Of a stretch of 64,000 nucleotides of DNA, positions 52,567-62,360 are shown one piece after another. The position numbers and the translations under genes are program-made. Location: assembly GCA_009829735.1 (NCBI GenBank), contig CM020618.1, positions 22,677,346 through 22,741,345 of the forward strand, read 5' to 3'. The stretch's first letter is position 1; each line of letters begins with the position of its first letter. The notes beneath the pieces are model-generated. The model was not told the origin of the DNA, did no database searches, and saw nothing but the letters and a program-made list of their open reading frames with translations. This DNA comes from Pyropia yezoensis (taxonomy: Eukaryota; Rhodophyta; Bangiophyceae; Bangiales; Bangiaceae).

Positions 52567-53035
52567 TGTGGCAGTATTGACCCCCAGGTAGGGGGGCAAC
52601 ACGTGCCATGCAAGGGGCGGCAGGCCACTAGCCTGATCCGTTCCTCCCCCTGCATTTGGGTCCATATTCCCTAAGTTTGGGATAGTTAGCTTAGTAGTAA
52701 GTCCAACTTGGATTTGAGGGTTTTCTGCATTTACCGTCTTGAATTTTCGTGTGGCCCGGTGGGCAGGTGCTGGGGTGGGAGATTCTGAGTGGCGAGATTC
52801 TGAGTGGACCCTGGGGGGATAAGGGGAGGGACAGCGGGGCTTGGCCCTGCGTCCCCGTCCCGACCAAGAAACTGTTGGACCACACACCATCCTCTTGTTT
52901 GTCCGTGGGGGGTTTGCCCCACAATAGGGACAGAGTGTGTGCGACTTGCACTTTTTCCGGTTCCCCCGACACGGGAGGCAGCCCTAGCACACCGCCCCAA
53001 CTTGGGTGCCGTGTGTGCTAGTGGTTTTTGCCACA
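52567..53035 (+). repeat. 5' LTR of element 2
   Basis: A 469-bp LTR, TGTGGCAG...TTGCCACA. The ends TGTGG/CCACA form a short inverted repeat, as integrase requires. Confidence 0.95.
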
Positions 53036-53037
53036 TT

Positions 53038-53055
53038 TGGTGGAGCAGCAGGGGA
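53038..53055 (+). promoter_or_regulatory. tRNA primer-binding site, element 2
   Basis: TGGTGGAGCAGCAGGGGA two bases after the LTR, identical to the site at 9470. Confidence 0.7.
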
Positions 53056-53154
53056 TAGAGGTAAACTTTACCTCCGGGTGCACCCGGGTGTAGGGGGCCC
53101 TCTGTCTCAGAGGAACGGTGGTCTTGGACCTTGTCATACGGATCGTCAGCCAAC

Positions 53155-55101
53155 ATGGCTAGCTCGGACCCCCCGTCGTCCGGGGAGTACACGGGTGACG
53201 CACGTACTTCAGTGCCTTTGAATACTGGTGAGACACAGGTGGGTTTACCTGGGGTCGCAGAGGGACTAGAGGTCCCTCAAGCCAGCAGGACTGGAAGTAC
53301 GGGCGGGCAACAGGCCACCCCGACTCAGTCGGGAGTTCACTCGGGTGACACTTCTGATGTGGGCGGGCCGAAGTCTGGCCACCGTGTGGTATACTCAACG
53401 GGAACGTCCCAAGGGGTGAGGACTGTCCCCGCGGGTTCCACTCGGGTTGGAGCCAACTTTGGCTTGGAGTCGTCGCCAACTAGGCTTTCGGAGGACGGTG
53501 GACCTCCGTTGGTCGGCGATGGGCTCGCGCCCATGCCCCCGGTTGAGACCCCTGAGGAACGTGGTTACCCCTCAGGTGGACTCCCGGAGGCGGACCGAGA
53601 CTCAACTGGAGTCGTCAATCCACTCCTCGCGGAAACTGTCCGTCGGGAGGCGACCAATGTGTTGCGGCAGACTTTGCCGGACCTGGTGGTCACGATGACG
53701 AATACTATTCTGAATCAGATTGTGGCGAGTTTGCCAGATGGCCTTAATGTCCAAACCGGATTGGGGCTTTCGAGCCCGCAGGCGCAGGGGGAATCCCCCC
53801 TTACGCCTATCTCTGGTCGCCCCGAACTGGGGGCGACACCTGTGACTCCCAACGAGGGAGCCACACCATACTCGGTGGGGCGTACGCCCTTCACGGGGGA
53901 GTTCCCCCCGGAAACGCCGGCGGCTACACCAAGCGCGCCGCGCCGGACTACAGGCACTGAGAGTGAACTTACCCCAGTGCCACAGCGGCTGTTCCCTCAA
54001 CGTGAGGTGCCGCCCAAGATCCAGGTAGCCAACCCGGTCTACCAGAGGATCTTTGACTGTGAGACCTACGCCCTCCACAACAAGTCGGTGGCGTATGGTC
54101 CTGACCAGGCCCGAGCCATGGGCCGTGCCAAGAAGAATGCACTTCATTCTTTTGGGCACAAAGCGGAGTGGGACGGAACTCCCCCCCTCCGTGTCTTTGA
54201 GTTCCTACGTCGTTTCACAAAAGCCTGTGACGACAATGCCATAAGTGAAGGCATGGCTTTTTACATGCTACAGGAGTTTACGAAGGGCGACCTACGGACA
54301 GAACTTATGTCCGTCATGCCCAGCTCCTCAAGTGGAGGCGCTGGGGAGGTGAGGTCCTATTTGGAGCTCGTCAACTGGTTGTTGAGAGCCATGGTTGATG
54401 AGGCAGCGTTGGCTTCTCAAGTCGAGGAGTTTACGCAAGCCCATCAGGAAGAGGCGGAGGACGAGTTGTCCTTTGCGGAGCGAGTCCGTAAGCTCAACAA
54501 TCTTTGTGGGTTTCTTCATCCACAAGCTGTGGTGAAGAGTCGGTTTGTGGAGGGACTCCATTGGTCAGTCCGGATGCAGACCCGGGAGCATAACACTGCC
54601 CGGGCGACCCTGGCCGAGTTGGCCAGGTTCGCCTATCGCAGAGGCGAGGCCTACCGCAAGTTGCGGGAGGAACAACGCCAGGAGCGTCAGGCCGAGTTGG
54701 CCAAGGAACGGGAGGAGGCGCGCCAGGCCAGAGAGTTGAGAGAGGCACGCCGAATCCGCAAGGAGAGGGTGGTAGCTGCCGTGGGAACTTCCCAGGGTAT
54801 CTCTTCGTCTTCCCCAGTTGGGAAGACCCCTCCCGGAACGGACCATCGGTGTTGGAACTGCAACTCCGATGGTCACTGGGCATATGATTGCCCCAAGTTG
54901 AGTAAACGCATCCAACAACTTGTTAGGAATGCGAGTAAAAAGTCGGCTACGAACGAAGTACGTTCACGCCGCGAGGGTGGGTCTCGACCGGTCGTCGCGG
55001 TCGCCACACCCTCGGCGGAGGAGGCGGACACGTCGTCCTCGGACTCGTCGTCTTCCTCCCCGCCCTCAGATTCGGACGCCAAGTCGGCGGGAAACGAATG
55101 A
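53155..55101 (+). CDS. gag: gag, chromovirus element 2 (648 aa, intact)
   Basis: Structural polyprotein that forms the particle and packages RNA. The start is the ATG at 53155 (CAACATGGCT), the first after the PBS. Residues 1-290 are Pro/Gly/Thr-rich and unstructured in appearance. The capsid-like region spans about 300-480 (PVYQRIFDCETYALHNKSVAYG, FLRRFTKACDDN, LVNWLLRAMVDEAAL). A Glu/Arg-rich coiled coil follows (LREEQRQERQAELAKEREEAR), then one CCHC knuckle at 566-579 (CWNCNSDGHWAYDC) and a Ser/Asp tail. The stop TGA overlaps the pol ATG as ATGA. Confidence 0.93.
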   Translation: MASSDPPSSGEYTGDARTSVPLNTGETQVGLPGVAEGLEVPQASRTGSTGGQQATPTQSGVHSGDTSDVGGPKSGHRVVYSTGTSQGVRTVPAGSTRVGANFGLESSPTRLSEDGGPPLVGDGLAPMPPVETPEERGYPSGGLPEADRDSTGVVNPLLAETVRREATNVLRQTLPDLVVTMTNTILNQIVASLPDGLNVQTGLGLSSPQAQGESPLTPISGRPELGATPVTPNEGATPYSVGRTPFTGEFPPETPAATPSAPRRTTGTESELTPVPQRLFPQREVPPKIQVANPVYQRIFDCETYALHNKSVAYGPDQARAMGRAKKNALHSFGHKAEWDGTPPLRVFEFLRRFTKACDDNAISEGMAFYMLQEFTKGDLRTELMSVMPSSSSGGAGEVRSYLELVNWLLRAMVDEAALASQVEEFTQAHQEEAEDELSFAERVRKLNNLCGFLHPQAVVKSRFVEGLHWSVRMQTREHNTARATLAELARFAYRRGEAYRKLREEQRQERQAELAKEREEARQARELREARRIRKERVVAAVGTSQGISSSSPVGKTPPGTDHRCWNCNSDGHWAYDCPKLSKRIQQLVRNASKKSATNEVRSRREGGSRPVVAVATPSAEEADTSSSDSSSSSPPSDSDAKSAGNE

Positions 55102-55134
55102 CCGTTGGGGCTGGTCGTCCGAAGCTCACAACGG
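55089..55134 (+). promoter_or_regulatory. Candidate -1 ribosomal frameshift signal, gag-pol
   Basis: GGGAAAC (55089-55095) reads G GGA AAC in the gag frame, the classic X XXY YYZ phasing. The spacer is 6 nt (GAATGA, containing the gag stop). A perfect 6-bp stem CCGTTG (55102-55107)/CAACGG (55129-55134) with a 21-nt loop follows. A slip of -1 enters the pol frame directly. The pol ATG at 55098 would also allow stop-restart translation, so both routes are possible. Confidence 0.68.
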
Positions 55135-58100
55135 CAGCCTCGGCCAAGTGGGCCAGGAGGACGAACCAACCGTGCCGGATACTGCGGCGACCTAAGGGAG
55201 TCCGCCCACCTCGGGTAGGACTCCCCAAGAACGTAAACCGACGTCGGGTCATCGCGGTGCTGACGGGTGAGAACTTCCAGGTGGCTGGACGGGTGCAACT
55301 TGCCCCCGGCCGTGCATGCTGTACCCGTATCGTATTTGATACCGGGTCAGGAGCCTACTTGATACGCAAGTCGCTATTACCAAAGGAGGTGAAGCTCCAA
55401 CGCTGGAGGTCCAAAGCTGACCATATGATTGACATCAATGGTGGGGTACTTCCCATCGTTGGTGCCGTGACCCTACCAACTAGGTTGGGGACCCATGAGG
55501 TCGACGTGACCTATGGCGTAGTTGAGAATATATCGGTACCGCTGCTTCTGGGTACCCCTTATGTTGTTACACAAGTGCCTTTGATTTGTGGCCCTGAGTA
55601 CTGGGTCAAGTTGATGAATGGGGAGACTATCCCCATCCTTGGTAAGGGAGGGTCTGTGGCTCCTGTGACAGTCTCACAGTCGAAGCCTGTTTGTTCGGTG
55701 AGGGAAGGGTTTACTGCTACCCTGCGTTTAGCCCGCAAAGTCACGTTGCCCCCCAACTCGGTGGCGCACGTTGATGTTGTAACTGATTTTACGGGGAACG
55801 GGTTGGTGCACCCTCACCCCCGTCTTGCTCGCAAGCACCAAGTGCATGTTGCCCTTGGCACGATGGACTCCAAAGCCGGAGTCCCGTGGAGGATCCAGGT
55901 GATGAACCTGAGCCCGACGCCAAGGTACTTCAAGTCGGGAGCCAAGTTCGGCTATATCGACCAACACGAGGGACCGGTAGTAGCGGTCACCCTCAACGCG
56001 GGCGCAAGTAGCGACGCGAAGTCCGGAAAGGAGAAGCATCAAGCCAAGTCGGCCGCCTCTCCTCGACCCCATGTGAACATGGAGGGTGTCCCCCCCAGGT
56101 TGAGGGTTCAAGTTGAACGCCTCTTGGACCAATATCACAAGTTGTGGGATGGTCAATTGGGACTCATGAGAGCCACCCAACACCGGATCGAGTTGAAGCC
56201 CGGTGCACCCCCTATACGCCAACAACCGTATAGGGGAGGACCTCGTTCAAGGGCCCTCGTTAAGGAGCAAGTTGCTCGCATGGAGGCCCTCGATGTGATC
56301 GAGGCCAGCAACGCCGAGTGGGCGAGTCCGGTGGTTATCGTCCCCAAAGTTGATGGGACCCCCCGGTTTTGTATCGACTACCGTAAGCTCAACGAGAGCA
56401 CGGTGAAGGACAGTTATCCCCTACCTAGGATGGATGACTGTCTGGACTCTCTGGGGGAGGCAAACGTGTTCTCTACCCTGGACTGTAACGCGGGGTACTG
56501 GCAAATTCCCATTGCCCCGGAGGACAGGCATAAAACTACCTTTACCTGTCACTGTGGTACCTACCAGTGCAAGCGTCTACCGTTTGGTCTGTGTAACGCG
56601 CCGGCAACTTTCCAGCGCGCTATAGACATGATTCTGGCCGGAGTACGGTGGCAGATCTGTCTTGTGTATCTAGACGATATCATTGTGTTCTCCCGAAGTC
56701 CGGAGGAACACATTGGCCATCTTGGCCAGGTGTTCAAGCTACTTGCTGACGCCGGTGTGTCACTGAAGGCGAGTAAGTGCCACCTCTTTACTCAAGAGGT
56801 GGAGTACTTGGGACATGTTGTCCATCCCGGGCGTTTCAGTGTTAACGAGAAGAACTTGAGGGCCATTCGTAAGGCTCAGTACCCCCGGACCCAGACCCAG
56901 ATGAGGAGCTTCCTCGGGATGTGTAACGTGTACCGACGTTTCACCAAGGGCTTCGCCAAGGTGGCGAAGCCGTTGAATGAGCTAGTGAGCTCAACGCTAC
57001 CGAAGAACCTGCCTCCCCCAAGTCGGGTGGAGCAGGAATCCTTTGAGACTCTTCGGGACCTTCTGCTGAAGCCCCCCATCTTGGCTATTCCCAGGTTGGG
57101 AGGCCACTACATCCTGGATGTGGACGCTAGCTACGACCAACTTGGTTGTGTGTTGCTTCAGCAGCAGCCGGACAAGGAGTACTTGCCGGTGGGATACTTT
57201 AGTAAGGGGCTGAACTCGGCCGAGAAGAACTACGGAGTCACCGAGTTGGAAGGACTCGCAGTGGTGTGGGCGGTGACGTCACTTCGTCACTACCTGGAGG
57301 GTGAGAAGTTCCTCATCCGCTGTGACCACCGCGCGTTGCAGTTCATCTTTAAGACGGACTGTACGAACACTCGTCTCAACCGGGGGAGGGTGCGACTGGC
57401 ACCCTTCAACTTTGACATTGAATACCGACCTGGCAGGCAACATGTCCTTGCCGACGGCCTCTCTCGGGTACCTACCGAGGGGCTGGACACTAACCCAGTC
57501 GATGAGGACATCCCCATCGTGGGGGTAGTCACGCGCTCGGGTCAGGCGTTGAACCCCGAGGCGCCAGGGAACAAGAAGTACTTGCCCCTGTCTCTGGACG
57601 AGGTGGTGAAGGCCCAGGCCGAGGATCCCTTCTGCAAGTCGCAGAGGGATATACTGGATACAGTGGTAGAGACGCGTTTCTTTCTGGGAGACGATGGCCT
57701 CCTCATGAGGAGGGGGGTATTCCAGGGGACCGAACAACTTGTCGTCCCCGCATCCCTCAAGGACAGTATCCTTGAGAGGGAGCACAACGCTCCCACGGGT
57801 GGACACCTGGGGTCTAGTAAACTGTAACAGACCCTGAGGACCAGGTACTACTGGCCGTCCATGGTGGTGGACATCTACAGTTGGGTGGCTGCCTGCACAA
57901 GTTGTGCACAGAATCGTCTGATGGAACGGCGGCCTACTACGGCTATGCTATTGTTCCCGGCCAAGGAGCCCTTCGCCGCGTTGGCGATGGACATCCTTGG
58001 GCCACTGCCCGTGACCGAGGAGGGCAACCAGTACCTCCTGGTCATCTGTGACCGCTTCACGAAACTTACGCGAGCGATCCCACTGGCAGAGATCACGGCC

Positions 58101-59079
58101 ATGTCGGTCGTGTCAGCCTTCCTAGATCACTGGGTTGCCGCGTATGGCATCCCAGATAGTACACTATCGGACAATGGACCGCAATTTGCGTCGGTACTGT
58201 TTCAGGGAGTGCTGGATATGTTGGGGGTTAAGGTAAACTATGCCACCCCTACCACCCACAAACTAATGGGCAGGTGGAGCGCTTCAACAAAACTATTGTT
58301 AGGCAGCTGCGCCACTATGTGAGTGAGCACGTGAAGACGTGGGACCAATACATTTCTATCCTTACTACTGCCTACAATTCGCAGGTTCACTCATCTACAG
58401 GGGAAGTACCCCTTGCTTTTGTGACCCCCCGTCGCGTGCGGTCTATTGCCGTGCGGCGGTCGCTCCCAACTAGGGAGGATGGTGGCAGGACGCCTACTCC
58501 TACTGAGAGTAAGGCGGAGTTCGCCGCTAGGCTTGAAAACCTCATCCCTAAAGTCAGGGCTGAGATGGACAAAGCACAAAAGCGCTACAAGCGTACCTTT
58601 GACAAAAAGGTGCGCAATGCTAAACATGTCCCCGAGCAGGGTGACTGGGTGCTGGTACACTCGCACACCCCAACTGGGGTAAGCTGGTATTCCAGACGAA
58701 GGGACCGTACCAGGTCCTTCGTACTGATGGGCGGCGCTTCACCATCGAAAGTGACGATGGGGTCCGCACAGTGAACGGACAGGACGTGGTCAAAGTTGCA
58801 CCACCGCCTGCAGGCGACCCAGCTTGGGCGCGTGCTTTGGAAGCGTGGCGCCTCCCCTCACTGCCTGCGGCCAAACAGGGCCCGCAGGAGTACGTGTTCG
58901 ATAAGTTCATCGACCACGGATGGGATGAAGACACTGACCGCCTCATGTTGAGGGTGCGTTGGTTTGGCTACAAAGCCAAGGATGATACGTGGGAGTATGT
59001 GGAGGACCTTCCCGCTGAGAAGGTCCGGGCGTACTGTGCCCGGAATGAAATAGACCCTAACAGCCCTCCCTCAACGTGA
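55098..59079 (+). pseudogene. pol: pol, element 2: PR-RT-RNase H-IN-chromodomain
   Basis: Open to 57827. Aspartic protease DTGSGA (D81), RT with YLDD (524-527), RNase H (VDASYDQLGCVLLQQQ), then the start of integrase. TAA at 57825-57827 replaces TAC of element 1. The same frame goes on with the zinc region (CTSCAQNR) and the catalytic D residues (MDILGP, LSDNGPQF). A single-base loss near 58245 moves the TPYHPQTNGQVERFNK block, which holds the catalytic Glu, into the next frame (58274-58774). Another indel near 58680 precedes the last frame, which carries the chromodomain (YVFDKFIDHGWDEDTD...RVRWFGYKAKDDTWEYVEDL) and ends at 59079. The chromodomain would steer integration to marked chromatin. 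Confidence 0.92.
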
Positions 59080-59190
59080 GGGAAGGCCGAGCAACAGTGC
59101 CAAGAGAGTGCTTCAAGTCGAAGTGGTACGCAGAGTGGCTTTTAACTACAGCCCTAACCCTCACACTCTCACAACAAAGGCAGCTACCAA

Positions 59191-61130
59191 CTAGGCACGC
59201 ATGCTAGACTCTCCCACTCCACGGCCCTCGCCCTCACGTGGAGGCGAGCGGCGAGACCCACGCCGATAACGGTCTCCACTTGTTGGAGGGGGCGGCGGCT
59301 CCAAGTCGGAACCGTCGCGCCCCTCACGGTCGCGCAAGTGGCGCCGACCGTGGCCACTCTTCTGCCTGGTCTTGCGCGCAAGTTTGCGACGCAGACGCTG
59401 GACAGACTCCGTCTCCGACGGGGTAGAGGACTCCGAAACGGAGTAAGACAACTCGTCTTCCGATACGGAAAAAAGAGCGCCGCGAGTGTCGGCGACGACG
59501 GCGAGGAGGCGAGTATGCCCGGCTCGCGCGACGTTTGCCACGCCTAAGTGGGGCTGGCTGGGGCATAATAGCCCCAATGCGAGCCAACTCGGCTGTCATA
59601 AACTCCGCCACCGACTCGCAACTCGCGTCGCCACTGCAGTACGAACGCGCTCCTCAAGTTGAGGAGTCTCGGAATTCTGTAGGGTTGCGGTCGACGCGGC
59701 CAACCAGGAAATGGTGCGCACCAACGTGGTGATCATCATCTCTGAGGTTAGAGGCGTGGGCGGCAACACCAACTTGGGGTATACCGTCAGGAGGGTGGCC
59801 CCCAAGTTGGGGGACACCGGGGTGGAAGACTCCACGGCCACGCTGATCGGATGTTCCCGTGAGGTTGGAAAGGAACAGGAGGAAGCGGGGGGGCCCGCCG
59901 AGGTGGCGGTACCCGGGTGTAACTGCGACCCCGACTTGGGGCCCCCGCAGTGGGTTGAGTCAAATGGTCATCATAGGACGGCACGGCCATAACTATGGGC
60001 TTGTCCGGGGGTGGCGCAGTGTGGCGATCCACCCCCGGGGCATACGGGTAGTCCCCGATGCCCAACCCCTGTCGTAGGACCACACGGCCGTCGTGAAGTT
60101 CACGAGCGACCCACACGAACTGGCGAAGTGCGCCATCGTCCTTGGGCCCACGAGTGGGGCGGCGCAACTTGTGCTCAATGCTCTCCCACTCGATAAACTT
60201 ATGGAGCCGGAGCATCTCCTCAAGTAGAGTGAGTTGTCCTGATGAGCACCCCTCAGCAACTAGCTGATGGGTGAGCTGTTCCAAACCTTGGAGGAGCCGG
60301 AGGGGAGATGCCAGAGCATCCCCCGCCGCTGAACACAGGACACCCAGGTCGACATGACCTCGAGGAGCCACTGGGTGGCCAACATGGCCCACACCAGGTG
60401 ATCAGGGCAGCCGTCAACATGACGGAGCCGAAGTGGTCAAGCAACCGTGGCAACAACGCCGGGAACCCGTAGGGGACCTCACTTGAGGCCACCACTCGGG
60501 CTTCTTCGGATAGTACTGCTCCTTACTGGCAGCAGACTGTTGAGGAAACTCAAGTTGAGCCGAGGTCACCAAGTAGGGACCTCGCCGGAAGTCTTTCTCC
60601 ATCCGCACATCAAAGTGATGAGTGTGCGGATCGGCCTCGTGGAGGTACGGTGGGCGAGTTGCCACCGCGTCCCACGTGAAGGTCGGCAAGTCGCCGGGAC
60701 CCGGGATAGTTCCCCCGCGGTCCCACCATGGCCTTGGCACGCTGAACGTCCTCAACCTCCTCATCGTCCAGAAGGCAAACTGGTCCGTCCTGAAGCCGGC
60801 AGGGAACCCGACCCTACGGGGATACTTCTCCCGTAGGCGGTCCCATACCCGGCCCATCGCTGCGCCAAGTCGGCCACAGCGAAAGAACAGTCAGCCCCTC
60901 CTCATAGAGAGGCCAAGCGGGGTAAAACCACCGCCCCAAGGCCTCACGCGGGACAACTTGTCCCGCCTCCGGGAAGACCCCGCCGTCAACCCAAAGCCGG
61001 GCGACGCGGGAGTCCCGTCCCCGGAGCGATCGCGGAGCCCCCGCCGGAAGTCCCGGCGGGTGCTGCCCCGTAGGAGGTGTCCTCCATGCGCTCGTCAAGA
61101 GAGTCCGTCTCCACTCCCGGAGTCGCCATG
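59191..61130 (-). pseudogene. Antisense ORF, element 2 (several indels)
   Basis: Colinear with the intact antisense ORF at 8659-6716: same start (MATPGVETDSLDERMEDTSYG), same internal blocks (LTLLEEMLRLHKFIEWE, FHPHGN region, VSEDELSYSVSESSTPS-like tail) and same end (GVGESSMRA). At least five single-base indels split it into short frames. Because indels also crowd the neighbouring 3' LTR, some may be sequence errors and not decay. Confidence 0.75.
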
Positions 61131-61452
61131 GCTCTCCCCAAGTTGGGGAGAGACGCTCTGGCTATCGCAGCACGAGACCCGCCTCGAGTTGAGGGGGACT
61201 CGGATCGTGGGTATACGGGTGGCCTCCCCAGCGTGGGCGGCCCAGTGGAAGGTGAAGGGGAGGTGGTGGTGATGGTGAAGTGTGAACTGAGGAGAGCAAG
61301 CTGCCGAGTGGGCAAGCTTGAGGAGAGGGGCGATCAACGTGACCGCCTCCACATCCGTGTTACGTACTCGATGGGGGACAGCAAGTCGCGCCCCAACGCC
61401 GAGACGTGCGTTTACGCACCCCCTCACAGGGCCGACCGGGTCGGTCGGAACT

Positions 61453-61465
61453 GAGGAGAGCGGAG
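61453..61465 (+). promoter_or_regulatory. Polypurine tract, element 2
   Basis: GAGGAGAGCGGAG directly before the 3' LTR start TGTGG at 61466; one base differs from the tract at 8986. Confidence 0.7.
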
Positions 61466-61860
61466 TGTGGCAGTATTGACCCCCAGGTAGGGGGGCAACA
61501 CGTGCCATGCAAGGGGCGGCAGGCCCACTAGCCTGATCCGTTCCTCCCCCTGGATTTGGGTCCATATTCCCTAAGTTTGGGATAGTTAGCTAGTAGTAAA
61601 TCCAACTTGGATTTGAGGGTTTTCTGGCATTTATCGTCTTGAATTTTCGTGTGGCCCGGTGGGCAGGTGCTGGGGTGGGAGATTCTGAGTGGCGAGATTC
61701 TGAGTGGACCCTGGGGGATAAGGGGAGGGACAGCGGGGCTTGGCCCTGCGTCTCCGTCCCGACAAGAAACTGTTGGACCACACACCATCCTCTTGTTTGT
61801 CCGTGGGGGTTTGCCCCACAACAGGGACAGAGTGTGTGCGACTTGCACTTTTTCCGGTTT
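61466..61860 (+). repeat. 3' LTR of element 2, cut by the gap
   Basis: Matches the 5' LTR but with several one-base gains and losses (for example GCAGGCCCACTAG, TTTCTGGCATTT). About 395 bp are present before the Ns. Confidence 0.9.
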
Positions 61861-62360
61861 NNNNNNNNNNNNNNNNNNNNNNNNNNNNNNNNNNNNNNNN
61901 NNNNNNNNNNNNNNNNNNNNNNNNNNNNNNNNNNNNNNNNNNNNNNNNNNNNNNNNNNNNNNNNNNNNNNNNNNNNNNNNNNNNNNNNNNNNNNNNNNNN
62001 NNNNNNNNNNNNNNNNNNNNNNNNNNNNNNNNNNNNNNNNNNNNNNNNNNNNNNNNNNNNNNNNNNNNNNNNNNNNNNNNNNNNNNNNNNNNNNNNNNNN
62101 NNNNNNNNNNNNNNNNNNNNNNNNNNNNNNNNNNNNNNNNNNNNNNNNNNNNNNNNNNNNNNNNNNNNNNNNNNNNNNNNNNNNNNNNNNNNNNNNNNNN
62201 NNNNNNNNNNNNNNNNNNNNNNNNNNNNNNNNNNNNNNNNNNNNNNNNNNNNNNNNNNNNNNNNNNNNNNNNNNNNNNNNNNNNNNNNNNNNNNNNNNNN
62301 NNNNNNNNNNNNNNNNNNNNNNNNNNNNNNNNNNNNNNNNNNNNNNNNNNNNNNNNNNNN
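61861..62360. other. Assembly gap (500 N)
   Basis: A run of exactly 500 N. The round length suggests a placeholder and not a measured distance. Confidence 0.98.

Larger units (their letters stand above)
52567..61860 (+). mobile_element. Ty3/gypsy chromovirus, nearly complete copy (element 2)
   Basis: Standard order: 5' LTR 52567-53035, PBS 53038-53055, gag 53155-55101, pol 55098-59079, antisense ORF 61130-59191, PPT 61453-61465, 3' LTR from 61466 running into an N gap at 61861. RT, RNase H, integrase and a C-terminal chromodomain in this order define a chromovirus of the Ty3/gypsy (Metaviridae) type. Pol has one nonsense codon and indels; gag is intact. The right flank and target duplication are hidden by the gap. 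Confidence 0.92.
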
